Origin: Methylomonas sp. UP202
GTDB taxonomy: Bacteria; Pseudomonadota; Gammaproteobacteria; Methylococcales; Methylomonadaceae
Reading direction: 5' to 3'
Assembly (NCBI RefSeq): GCF_029910655.1
Contig: NZ_CP123897.1
Span: forward strand, 1,116,001 to 1,180,000
Length of the DNA stretch: 64,000 bases
Made by a program: the position numbers and the translations under genes. Positions 30,297-38,709 of the stretch are shown here, piece by piece. The stretch's first letter is position 1. The number at the start of each line of letters is the position of its first letter. The notes beneath the pieces are model-generated. The model was given only the letters and a program-made list of their open reading frames with translations. It was not told the origin of the DNA and did not search any database.

Positions 30297-30326
30297 GAAG
30301 GTCGCCGGGTCTTACCGGCGGCCTTC
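30297..30326. terminator. stem-loop between convergent hsp20 and ppa
   Basis: GAAGGTCGCCGG pairs over its full length (one G-T) with CCGGCGGCCTTC around a six-base loop. There is no T tract on either side, so it may work as a weak bidirectional terminator or an mRNA end-protecting structure. Confidence 0.4.
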
Positions 30327-30354
30327 GCACGGATAAAACGGCGAGCGGGTTGCA

Positions 30355-30978
30355 CTAGCCGTCGTCTTGGCAGCCGAAATGGTATTGGTAGTCCGCCATC
30401 GACCGTTTAATCACTTCGTGCGCTTCCTGTCTACCGTAGACGTGAGTAATTTCGCAAACGCTTTTCTCGCTGGGTAGGTGTTTGTAAGTCAAAAAGTAGT
30501 GTTTCAGACGGTTGATGTAGGATTCCGGACAATCGGAAACGTCGCGCCATTGCCGGTAAAACTCGTCGCCCTTCATCACCGCGATGATCTTGTCGTCGGC
30601 CTCGCCACCGTCCAACAGTCGGAAACCGCCGATCGGTATTGCTTGCAGCAAGATGTCGCCGTGCGTCACGCTACGTTCGCTGAGTACGCAAATATCCAAC
30701 GGGTCGCCGTCGCCCTTGCTGACCGGCCGGCCGGATTGCGCGGCTGCATATTCGGCGATTTTTTCAGCGCAATAGGTGCGCGGGATAAAGCCGTACAGGG
30801 TCGGAATCATATTGGAAAATTTCTGAGGCCGGTCGATTTTCAGATAGCCGCTGTGTTTGTCGATCTCATATTTGACGGTATCGGACGGCACGATTTCGAT
30901 AAATGCGGTGACGATGTCCGGAGCGCTATCGCCGGGAGCGATGCCGTGCCAGGGATGAGCTTTGTGTAGGATATTCAT
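30355..30978 (-). CDS. ppa: inorganic pyrophosphatase
   Basis: Family I soluble pyrophosphatase, hydrolysing PPi to two Pi. Seen are EIVPSDTVKYEIDKHSGYL with the active-site Glu/Lys, the Arg of KIDRPQKFSN, YGFIPRTYC, the metal-binding DGDPLDICV, DDKIIAV, and HYFLTYKHL near the end. At 207 residues it is about 30 longer than E. coli Ppa, with a short N-terminal extension (MNILHKAHPWHGIAPGDSAPD) and insertions. Its ATG overlaps the stop of the transglutaminase-like gene (ATGA), so it is translated as the last gene of the ATP-grasp/alpha-E operon. A second, housekeeping ppa elsewhere is possible. Confidence 0.93.
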   Translation of the reverse strand: MNILHKAHPWHGIAPGDSAPDIVTAFIEIVPSDTVKYEIDKHSGYLKIDRPQKFSNMIPTLYGFIPRTYCAEKIAEYAAAQSGRPVSKGDGDPLDICVLSERSVTHGDILLQAIPIGGFRLLDGGEADDKIIAVMKGDEFYRQWRDVSDCPESYINRLKHYFLTYKHLPSEKSVCEITHVYGRQEAHEVIKRSMADYQYHFGCQDDG

Positions 30979-31946
30979 GGAATCGGAGGAGTTGGATTCA
31001 AAGGGGGTATTTTAGCCGGGTTATCGGCGGCGGCGCTTGTCGGGTTGCCGCGAATGCCGACTGCGTCAGGTTCGAGATTTTCTACGGAGACGGAGACTGT
31101 CAATTCGTGATTCTGGCCGCCGAAAATCACGCCCTTCAGCGGTGCGACGTCGCCGTAGTCGCGGCCCCAGGCCACGGTAATATGGCGGTCGCCGGGCAGT
31201 TGATTGTTGGTGGGGTCGAAATCCAGCCAGCCCAGTTCCGGCAGAAACACCGAAAACCACGCGTGCGAGGCGTCGGCGCCGATCAATTTTTCGACGCCCG
31301 GCGGCGGTAGGGTTTCGATATAGCCGCTGACATACCGGGCCGCCAAGCCTTGAGAGCGGATGCAACCAATCGCCAGGTGGGCGAAATCTTGACAGACTCC
31401 GCGCCGATGCTCCAGCACTTCGCTCAATGGGGTCGCCAGATTGCTGAAATGCGGGTCGAAAGTAAAGTCGCGGAAGATACGCTGCATCAAATCGTGAACC
31501 GCTTCGATCAACGGCCGGCCGGGCGTGAAAGACGCGCCGGCATACTCGGCCAGGTCCGCCGAGGGCGGGATATAGGGCGACGTCAGCGAGAATTGGCGGG
31601 CCTCCTGCATCGCTTCGCCGGTATCGGCGGACAGTGCCGCCTTGACGCTTTCCCAATCGGCCGATTCGCACCAGTCCAACTGGGCTGGCACCGGGGCGAC
31701 GACAATATCGCTAATGGCGGTGACCGCGAATTCCCGATGGGGTTCTCGGATTGAAAACCAGGTGACCCGGTTGCCGAAAAAATCGCTGCGCAGTCGGTAA
31801 TCGCTGGGCTTGGGGCTGATTTCCAGCGTCGAGGCCAGCAGTTGTTGGTGCGGGCACGCGCGAGGCTGCATCCTGACTTCGTTGTAAGACAGGGCTACCA
31901 TGTCGCGATAACGGTAACGGGTGGTATGGGTAACGCGGTAGCGCAT
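30975..31946 (-). CDS. transglutaminase-like cysteine protease family protein
   Basis: Predicted 323 residues. An N-terminal bacterial-transglutaminase domain (MRYRVTHTTRYRYRDMVALS..) is followed by the transglutaminase core with the catalytic Cys in RRGVCQDFAHLAIG (near residue 188), His in DASHAWFSVFLP and Asp in WLDFDPTNNQ. Such proteins act as peptidases or amide-bond-forming enzymes and are typical members of loci with circularly permuted ATP-grasp, alpha-E and Anbu proteins. The gene lies 13 bp after the ATP-grasp/alpha-E fusion and overlaps ppa. No signal peptide is seen, so it should act in the cytoplasm. Substrate unknown. Confidence 0.88.
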   Translation of the reverse strand: MRYRVTHTTRYRYRDMVALSYNEVRMQPRACPHQQLLASTLEISPKPSDYRLRSDFFGNRVTWFSIREPHREFAVTAISDIVVAPVPAQLDWCESADWESVKAALSADTGEAMQEARQFSLTSPYIPPSADLAEYAGASFTPGRPLIEAVHDLMQRIFRDFTFDPHFSNLATPLSEVLEHRRGVCQDFAHLAIGCIRSQGLAARYVSGYIETLPPPGVEKLIGADASHAWFSVFLPELGWLDFDPTNNQLPGDRHITVAWGRDYGDVAPLKGVIFGGQNHELTVSVSVENLEPDAVGIRGNPTSAAADNPAKIPPLNPTPPIP

Positions 31947-31959
31947 GCGGCCTCCTGCC

Positions 31960-34500
31960 TCAAGACAGCGATTGCGGCGTGTCGCCGTGACGGAAATAGC
32001 CGGCGGTCAGCGTATCCGATAACGCCGCCAGCAACGCATAAATCCGGCTGAGTTGTTGATCCAGGGTCTCCCGCACGCCGGATTTCTCGACGACCAGCCA
32101 AGTGTCGATGTCGGTCAGATTCAGTATGCAGTTGGCTTCCAGCATCAAGCGCTGCGCTGGGCCGAGCCGGCCGGTTTCGGTTTCCCTCGGCAACTTGTCG
32201 GCATGCTCCTGCAAGCGGGCGATTTGATACGCCAGCGAACGCGGATTGTTGGGGTCCAGTACCAGCAGCTCCAAAAACGACGCCAATTCCGGGTTGCTGC
32301 GGTAGTGTTGCCGATAACAGATCAAGTTGTCGCTACACTCCAGCAAGGTCTCGATCAGTCTGGTTTCCGCGCCTTCCGGCAGCGGCTCGGCAAATCCGGT
32401 CCGCAATACCGAAATCAATTGCAGACCCCGCTCCAGGCGACGGCCGATGTCCAAAAACAACCAACCGTTGCCTCGCGTCATGCTTTCCATCACCAAACCG
32501 CTGAATGCGGACAGCGACGTGACCAGTTGATCCAGGTGCTCTTGCATCGTCCACAAACCGGTTTTACCGGCGCGTTTGGTGTCGGCGATTTGCTCGCCAA
32601 TTTCGTCGATAACCCGCCAAGTATCGGACGACCATAAATCCCGCACCGCGTAGCCGGCTTGTTGCAAGCCCCGCACCGAATTGGGCAGGCTGCCGGGTCG
32701 GGTATCGTCCTGCATCAAGGCCAGCAGTTCCGGCTCTGGCGCGCGCAGGAGCTTGTCGTCCGCTTTCTTGCCGAAGAAGCCGGGATAACTACCCGTCAGA
32801 CTCGTGACGCAGTGCAGCAGGCGATGCAGGCTGGGCGGATAGTCGGGATGGTCGCTGTCCGGATTGATGACCAGCCGCTTCAAAGTCGCCCGCAACAGAC
32901 GCACGCAGCCTTCGGCGCGTTCCGCATTGCGGCCCACCCAAAAAATATTGTCGGCGGCTCGGCTCGGCAAGGCATTGCGCAATCCGGGAGGTCCGCCGGC
33001 GCTGACCGGGCCGGCGCTGGCCGGCGGGGATTGCGGTTCGGTGGCTATGACCCAAGTATCCTTGCTGATGCTGCCGAGTTGATTGGTAATGTAAACGTCG
33101 CCATAGTTGGGCGCGCTACGGGTCAGGCCGCCGGGCATCAATGCATAGCCGCCGGCCCTGGCCACCGCGAAACAACGCAGCAAGGCCTGGCGCGGTTCGA
33201 AGCCGTCGCCGACCATCGACGGCACGGTCGAGAAACTTTCGTATTCCTGGGCGACGTAAAAGGCGGGGCGGGCTCGGATACGCTCGCGCCAGACCTCCAA
33301 CTGCGACTTGCTGAGCTGGTGGCCGAACACCGCGTGTTCGCCGGGTTGCCGGTAAATCGGTTTGATGACCAGACGTTTCAGATTGGCGAGGACATAGGAC
33401 AATTCGCCGGCCTGACCGCACCACCAGGTGGCGATCGAATTCAGCTTTAACGGTTGGCCGAGAAAGTGTTGTGCGATACCGGGCAGGAAGGCCAACAGAC
33501 CGGGGTTTTCCAGAATCCCGCTGCCGAGCGGATTGGCGATCGCGACATTGCCGCGTCTGGCCGCTTCCAAAAGGCCGGGCACGCCCAGGCGCGAATCTTC
33601 GCGCAGTTCCAGCGGGTCGCAATAATTGTCGTCTACCCGGCGCAGAATCACGTCGACCCGTTGCAAACCGGTCAGCGATTTTAGCCAGACATAGCCGTCG
33701 CGGACGGTCAGGTCGTCGCCTTGCACCAGTGGGTAGCCCAGGTAGGACGCCAGGTAGGCGTGTTCGAAAAAAGTTTCGTTGAGCGGGCCGGGGGTCAGTA
33801 CCACCACCATCGGCGTGTGGGCGGTTTGCGGAGCGATCGCGTTCAGACCGGCCCGTAGCGCCTGAAAGAATCGGGCCAGTCGGTGGACCTGGGCATCTCG
33901 AAACAGGCTCGGCAATACCCTCGACATCGCCAAACGGTTTTCCAATGCGTAACCGGCGCCCGACGGCGCTTGGGTGCGGTCGCCCAGTACCCACATCTTG
34001 TTGTCGGGGCCGCGCGCCAAATCGGCGGCATACAATACCAATTGTTGCTCGCCCGGCAAGCGCACTTGATCGCAAGCGCGCAGGAAGCCGCCGTGGTTGT
34101 ATATCAGCTCCAGCGGCAGCAGGTTCTTTTTGATCAGCGTGCGCGGGCCGTATAAGTCGGCCAATACCAGATTCAGCAATTCGGCGCGTTGCAACAGGCC
34201 GGCTTCGATATCGAACCACTCGTTGCCGGAAACGACGAAGGGTACCGGGTCGAGCTGCCAAGGTCGGTTCAGGCCGTCCGGATCGCCGTAGACGTTATAG
34301 GTGACACCGTTCTCGCGCAACAGCCGTAGCGCTTCGCGATACCGGTGAGCCAGTTCCTCGGGTCCCAACTGTTGCAGAGCCTCCATCAAATGCCGCCAAT
34401 GCGGCCGGACGCGACCGGATTTGTCGAGCATTTCGTCGTAGACGCTGGGGTTCAGACGATAGCCGGGGGATAACGCTTCTTCTAGCAATAACTGGCTCAT
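31960..34500 (-). CDS. circularly permuted ATP-grasp / alpha-E fusion protein
   Basis: Predicted 846-residue two-part protein. Residues 1 to about 480 form a type 2 circularly permuted ATP-grasp domain: GVTYNVYGDPDGLNRPWQLDP, APSGAGYALENRLAMSR, VVLTPGPLNETFFEHAYLA, RVDVILRRVDDNYCDP and RLVIKPIYRQPGEHAVFG; it ends in LGSISKDTWVI. After a Pro/Ala/Gly linker, residues about 505-846 are an alpha-E domain starting SRAADNIFWVGRNAERAEGCVRLL. The same two domains are encoded as separate proteins in the divergent arm. ATP-grasp enzymes form carboxyl-amine bonds with ATP; a peptide or peptide-tag ligase is the usual guess. First gene of an operon with the transglutaminase and ppa. Confidence 0.9.
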   Translation of the reverse strand: MSQLLLEEALSPGYRLNPSVYDEMLDKSGRVRPHWRHLMEALQQLGPEELAHRYREALRLLRENGVTYNVYGDPDGLNRPWQLDPVPFVVSGNEWFDIEAGLLQRAELLNLVLADLYGPRTLIKKNLLPLELIYNHGGFLRACDQVRLPGEQQLVLYAADLARGPDNKMWVLGDRTQAPSGAGYALENRLAMSRVLPSLFRDAQVHRLARFFQALRAGLNAIAPQTAHTPMVVVLTPGPLNETFFEHAYLASYLGYPLVQGDDLTVRDGYVWLKSLTGLQRVDVILRRVDDNYCDPLELREDSRLGVPGLLEAARRGNVAIANPLGSGILENPGLLAFLPGIAQHFLGQPLKLNSIATWWCGQAGELSYVLANLKRLVIKPIYRQPGEHAVFGHQLSKSQLEVWRERIRARPAFYVAQEYESFSTVPSMVGDGFEPRQALLRCFAVARAGGYALMPGGLTRSAPNYGDVYITNQLGSISKDTWVIATEPQSPPASAGPVSAGGPPGLRNALPSRAADNIFWVGRNAERAEGCVRLLRATLKRLVINPDSDHPDYPPSLHRLLHCVTSLTGSYPGFFGKKADDKLLRAPEPELLALMQDDTRPGSLPNSVRGLQQAGYAVRDLWSSDTWRVIDEIGEQIADTKRAGKTGLWTMQEHLDQLVTSLSAFSGLVMESMTRGNGWLFLDIGRRLERGLQLISVLRTGFAEPLPEGAETRLIETLLECSDNLICYRQHYRSNPELASFLELLVLDPNNPRSLAYQIARLQEHADKLPRETETGRLGPAQRLMLEANCILNLTDIDTWLVVEKSGVRETLDQQLSRIYALLAALSDTLTAGYFRHGDTPQSLS

Positions 34501-34815
34501 GGGCTTAGTTTGCCGGTTTAAGTCGTTTGGCGCAATTTGCGGTAGGAAGCCGAGCGATTTTTGCTGGGTCGGAGTGAGCGCGGAGTCAATGGCGGTCCTG
34601 AGTTGACGAACGATAAGCTAAGCGACAGCAAATTTCGCGCCTAAGTGTATATCGGGAGACCCGCGGGCGGGCGGGCAACGATGTGGCAGCGAGGGGCGGC
34701 ATTTTCGTGTGTTTCCGACCGCCAGTATCCGTAGCGGTGGTTCGATTGTCCGATTTTTGGGCAGCTGTTGGCAATATGCACAGCTTTGGTGAATACCGCG
34801 CTTTTTCCGGGCTTT

Positions 34816-34832
34816 TTGGCATCAGGCTTGCA
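34816..34832 (+). promoter_or_regulatory. sigma-54 type promoter of the ATP-grasp/alpha-E operon
   Basis: TTGGCAT-CAGGC-TTGCA matches the -24/-12 consensus TGGCAC-N5-TTGCA with the correct GG-N10-GC spacing; only the C of TGGCAC is changed to T. It lies 110 bp upstream of the ATG at 34942 in a 441-bp divergent intergenic region. If used, the operon would need an enhancer-binding activator such as NtrC. No match in the opposite direction was seen for the fusion gene. Confidence 0.5.
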
Positions 34833-34941
34833 TTGACGAAATGAAACCCGCGCAAACGGCGCGGGGTGAGTCCGGAATCGGCTTTTGTGCGCCAACTTAG
34901 TGCGGTCCGGCACCATAATAGCGATAACCAGGGATGCCCGC

Positions 34942-36399
34942 ATGAAGTCCGAGCAATCGATATGGGCGCAATACCGCGCCAACCAAGCCTACGACGAAAT
35001 GATGGATGGTGGCGGCCAGCCGCGCCAAACGTGCGCCACTTTGAGTCAGTACTTGCAATCCTTGGGCATGGAAGCCATCAAGGGGCGCCTGTCGGCCGCC
35101 GAGGCGGCGATATTGGAGATGGGTATTACCTTCACCGTCTATAGCGACGAAGGCAATATCGACCGCGCGTGGCCGTTCGACATCATTCCGCGCTTAATCG
35201 ATTTTCAGGAATGGCGGGGTATCGATGCCGGCTTGCGGCAGCGTTTGCGGGCATTGAACCACTTCATCGACGATGTTTATAACGAGCGGCGGATCATTCA
35301 GGATGGTGTGGTGCCGGCCGAATTGATCGCCAGTTCCAGCAATTTTCGGCCGGAGTGTGTCGGGTTCAAGCCCAAGTTCGGGGTTTGGGCCAATATCTGC
35401 GGCAGCGATTTGGTGCGCGGCGGCGACGGCGTGGTTCACGTACTGGAAGACAATTTGCGGGTGCCGTCCGGCGTGTCTTACATGATCGAGAACCGGGTCA
35501 TCACCAAGCGAGTGTTTCCCGAGTTACTCGAGAACTTGAACATACTGCCGGTGGACGACTACCCGACCCAATTGTTCGAAATGCTGACGTCGATTGCGCC
35601 GAGACCGGAGGATCAGCCGCAAATCGCGGTATTGACGCCCGGAATCTATAACTCGGCATACTTCGAACATGCCTTTCTGGCCCAGCAAATGGGTGCCGAG
35701 TTGGTCGAAGGCGGCGACCTGGTGGTCAAGGACGACGATTGCGTGTACATGCGCACCGTCAAGGGATTGGAAAGAGTCGATGTGATCTATCGGCGGATCG
35801 ACGATATGTTCCTCGATCCGGAGGTATTTCGGAAGGATTCGGTGCTGGGCGTTAAAGGCTTGCTGAGGGCCTGGAAGGCTGGCAACGTGGCGTTGGCCAA
35901 CGCGCCAGGCGCCGGCGTTGCCGACGACAAGGTGGTGTACGCCTACGTGCCGGCGATGATCCGCTACTACCTCAACGAAGAGCCGCTGTTGCCCAACGTA
36001 CCCACCTATCTTTGTAGCGATCCCGAGCAATGCGCCTACGTTTTAGAGCATTTGGCCGAATTGGTGGTCAAGCCGGCCAACGAGTCCGGCGGTTACGGCA
36101 TGTTGGTCGGGCCACACGCCACCCAGAAAGACATTAAGCAATTTCATAAACTGATCCAAGCCAATCCGCGCAACTACATCGCGCAGCCCACGCTGGCACT
36201 TTCGACCTGTCCGACCTTGTGCGGCGATCGGTTGGAGCCTCGCCACATCGATTTGCGGCCGTTCATCCTGCAAGGCGAGCGCGGTTTCGTGACCGCCGGC
36301 GGTCTGACCCGCGTCGCGTTAAAAGCCGGTTCGCTGGTCGTTAACTCGTCGCAGGGCGGCGGCAGCAAGGACACTTGGATCATCAACCGGGAGAAATGA
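34942..36399 (+). CDS. circularly permuted type 2 ATP-grasp protein
   Basis: Predicted 485-residue stand-alone protein of the type 2 circularly permuted ATP-grasp family. Motifs in order: GITFTVYSDEGNIDRAWPFDIIPR, VLEDNLRVPSGVSYMIENR, IAVLTPGIYNSAYFEHAFLA, VDVIYRRIDDMFLDPEVF, ELVVKPANESGGYGMLVG (ATP-binding Lys and Gly loop), and QGGGSKDTWII at the C-terminus. The ATG at 34942 has GGGA upstream; the open frame extends 19 codons further without homology. It resembles the N-terminal half of the fusion encoded divergently. The alpha-E gene starts 1 bp after its stop, so the two must act together. Confidence 0.92.
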   Translation: MKSEQSIWAQYRANQAYDEMMDGGGQPRQTCATLSQYLQSLGMEAIKGRLSAAEAAILEMGITFTVYSDEGNIDRAWPFDIIPRLIDFQEWRGIDAGLRQRLRALNHFIDDVYNERRIIQDGVVPAELIASSSNFRPECVGFKPKFGVWANICGSDLVRGGDGVVHVLEDNLRVPSGVSYMIENRVITKRVFPELLENLNILPVDDYPTQLFEMLTSIAPRPEDQPQIAVLTPGIYNSAYFEHAFLAQQMGAELVEGGDLVVKDDDCVYMRTVKGLERVDVIYRRIDDMFLDPEVFRKDSVLGVKGLLRAWKAGNVALANAPGAGVADDKVVYAYVPAMIRYYLNEEPLLPNVPTYLCSDPEQCAYVLEHLAELVVKPANESGGYGMLVGPHATQKDIKQFHKLIQANPRNYIAQPTLALSTCPTLCGDRLEPRHIDLRPFILQGERGFVTAGGLTRVALKAGSLVVNSSQGGGSKDTWIINREK

Positions 36400-36400
36400 C

Positions 36401-37369
36401 ATGCTATCTCGCTCCGCCGAACGTCTCTATTGGCTGGCCCGCTATCTGGAACGCACCGAGAACACCGCTCGCTTGATCAGCGCGACGATGCACTTGATCT
36501 ACGATTTGCCCTACGGCGTTGAAATGGGCTGGCACAATCTGCTGAATATTTGCGGCGTGGAGGCCGGGTTTTACCAGCGCTTCAAAAACCCCAGCGAGCA
36601 CAATACCACCCGTTTCCTGTTGGCCGATACCGGTAATCCCGGTTCGCTGTTATCGTCGTTGTCGGCGGCGCGGGAAAATATCCGCACCAGTCGCGAACTG
36701 ATGCCGGACGAAGCTTGGGAATTGGTCAACGAAATGTATCTGTACGCCAACAACCATCTGGACAGTTTGTCGAATCGGCGTGGCCGGGCTCAGTATTTGC
36801 AGGAAATCATGGCCGGTTGCCAACGCTTCACCGGCTTTATTTACGGCGCGATGAGCCGAAACGACGCTTACCGTTTTTTATGCATCGGCCGTAATATCGA
36901 GCGGGCCGACATGACCAGCCGGATCATGGATTTCGGTTCGGTGCTGTTGGCGGAAAACCGCAGCCACAAGATGCGCGAGTACGAAACCATTCTATGGATC
37001 AACGTCTTGAAATCGCTGAGCGCGGTGTTGATGTATCGCAAGCAGGTGCGTCAGCGCATCAAGGGCGAGGATGTGTTGGACTACTTGCTGAAGAATCCGG
37101 ATTTTCCGCGAGCGGTGCTGCATTGTCTGGACGAGATCGCCCATTGCATCAAGCGTTTGCCCAATGCCACGGCCTTATTCCCGCATTTGGAAGCGCTGGA
37201 GAATCGCATCCTGGCTGTCGATCTGCGCCAGACGCCGCCCGGCGAACTGCACGCATTGCTGGACGATCTGCAAACCCGTTTCGACGACTTGCACCGGCGC
37301 ATCGCGGCCGCTTGGTTTTTCGACGCCGACAACGGCGAAGCGAGCATGGAGTTGGAAAAGGCGGCTTAG
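36401..37369 (+). CDS. alpha-E domain protein
   Basis: Predicted 322-residue helical protein with the alpha-E signature at the start (MLSRSAERLYWLARYLERTENTARLI) and again RFLCIGRNIERADMTSRIMD near residue 165. Alpha-E proteins nearly always accompany circularly permuted ATP-grasp proteins and transglutaminases; the biochemical role is unknown. One base separates it from the ATP-grasp gene. It corresponds to the C-terminal third of the fusion in the other arm. The following 158 bp, up to convergent anbu, hold a stem-loop (GGGCGCTA/TAGCGCCC, 37395-37418) without a T tract. Confidence 0.9.
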   Translation: MLSRSAERLYWLARYLERTENTARLISATMHLIYDLPYGVEMGWHNLLNICGVEAGFYQRFKNPSEHNTTRFLLADTGNPGSLLSSLSAARENIRTSRELMPDEAWELVNEMYLYANNHLDSLSNRRGRAQYLQEIMAGCQRFTGFIYGAMSRNDAYRFLCIGRNIERADMTSRIMDFGSVLLAENRSHKMREYETILWINVLKSLSAVLMYRKQVRQRIKGEDVLDYLLKNPDFPRAVLHCLDEIAHCIKRLPNATALFPHLEALENRILAVDLRQTPPGELHALLDDLQTRFDDLHRRIAAAWFFDADNGEASMELEKAA

Positions 37370-37527
37370 CTGCCGTTTTAGCGAAGGCATTGGCGGGCGC
37401 TACAAATCCTTAGCGCCCCGCAGATTTGGCGTCAGGCCGAAGGGTCGGCGCTTGGGTACGGTTTTTGCGCCGAAATACTGTCGATACGGCGCCGTTTAGC
37501 GTTAGGCCGCCGCGCGGGCGGCTCGGT

Positions 37528-38280
37528 TTAGAAGCAGCCCGGCAGCGGTTTAGCGTCATCCTTGCTGAATTGCGGCAAGGTCGCGAAGGCCTCCTTTAGC
37601 TTTTCGTGCCACATCCGCCGCAATTGAATCAGGTATTCGTTATCTTCCTGAAAGCAGTAATACTCGTCCAGCTTCATCGCATCCTTCGTGTAAATCAACA
37701 GTTCCACCGGCGCGCCGACGCTGGCGTTGCTGCGCATCGTCGAATCCATCGAAATCAGGCAACAGCGGCCGGCTTCGTGCAGGTCGGTATCGATTTTCAA
37801 AAATCGATCCAGCACCGGTTTGCCGTATTTGTTCTCGCCGATTTGCAAATAAGGCGTTTGCCGCGAGGTGGTGATGCAATTGCCCTCCGGGTAAACCAGA
37901 TAGGCGCCGTGCGGCTCCTGGGCAATCTGGCCGGCCAGAATGAAGGTTGCCGACGGATTGAAGCTGCTTTGGCCGTCGTCGGTGTGGCGGCGCTGTTTTT
38001 CCACGCTGATTCGACCCAAATACTCGGCGGCTTCGGACAAGTAATGCACGGTGTTCAAATTGATTTCCGCGTGTTCCTTGACGTCGCGCTTGATTTGGTC
38101 GATGACCGACTGCGTGGTGGCCAGATTGCCGGCGCTGAGCATGACGATCTTGCGGTCGGGGTTGGTGTTGAACGCGTGCATCTTGCCGTAAATGCTGACA
38201 TTGTCGATGCCGGCATTGGTTCTGGAATCCGAAGTTAACACCAGTCCGTCCTTCAACGAGACTGCAATACAGTAAGTCAT
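37528..38280 (-). CDS. Anbu, bacterial proteasome-like peptidase
   Basis: Predicted 250-residue Ntn-hydrolase of the 20S proteasome/HslV superfamily. After Met removal the N-terminus is Thr (MTYCIAVSLKDGLVLTSDSRT), which gives the N-terminal nucleophile, followed by the Asp and Lys region (SDSRTNAGIDNVS, PDRKIVMLSAGN) of the fold. Residues IDSTMRSNASVGAPVELLIY are typical of Anbu. Anbu genes are commonly found with transglutaminase, alpha-E and circularly permuted ATP-grasp genes, and here it converges on such an operon. Substrate and any unfoldase partner are unknown. The true HslV is encoded separately at 48353-48922. Confidence 0.9.
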   Translation of the reverse strand: MTYCIAVSLKDGLVLTSDSRTNAGIDNVSIYGKMHAFNTNPDRKIVMLSAGNLATTQSVIDQIKRDVKEHAEINLNTVHYLSEAAEYLGRISVEKQRRHTDDGQSSFNPSATFILAGQIAQEPHGAYLVYPEGNCITTSRQTPYLQIGENKYGKPVLDRFLKIDTDLHEAGRCCLISMDSTMRSNASVGAPVELLIYTKDAMKLDEYYCFQEDNEYLIQLRRMWHEKLKEAFATLPQFSKDDAKPLPGCF

Positions 38281-38709
38281 GCGCGCTGCCTGAAATGAAG
38301 TAATCGGTTCAGTGTACTAAAGTCGGCGAGTCAGGCCAAGCCGACCGGCGCAATTGCCGACACGTCGGCGGCGGATAGGGAATTTATCAACAATATTAAC
38401 CAGATAGCTTGCATGGAATCTGGCGGAGTTGGTGCGGCAGACCGCACCGTGCTGGTGCGACAGCTACCGTCGCCGCGCCGGTCGGCCGGCGCCGGCCGGC
38501 GAAATTCGTGGTTTCGATCGCTTGGTACGGTTTTTGTTTCCCGTTTGGCGGCCGCACGGAGATCGGCGGCGTGTAGTGCGGGAAGCGTCGATCCGCGTCG
38601 GCGCTTCCCGCAATGCATCGACGATGTCATGCAATTCGTACCGGAAGTCGGCGATTTCGCCGGCGCCGGTCGGGAACGCTGTTTCAACCTACCGCAAACA
38701 AGGAGTTTT
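38281..38709. other. 429-bp intergenic stretch
   Basis: Divergent region between anbu and the Cache protein. No convincing gene. It holds a 16-bp perfect palindrome CGGCCGGCGCCGGCCG at 38483-38498 and a good Shine-Dalgarno AGGAG at 38701-38705. The frame of the next gene is open through most of it, but the predicted residues there are Arg-rich and look like GC-rich non-coding sequence. Confidence 0.5.

Noticed and set aside
33116-34261. Minus-strand frame of 381 codons inside the ATP-grasp/alpha-E fusion
   Set aside because: Same strand but other phase than a gene with clear motifs; Arg/Pro/Gly-rich and without features.
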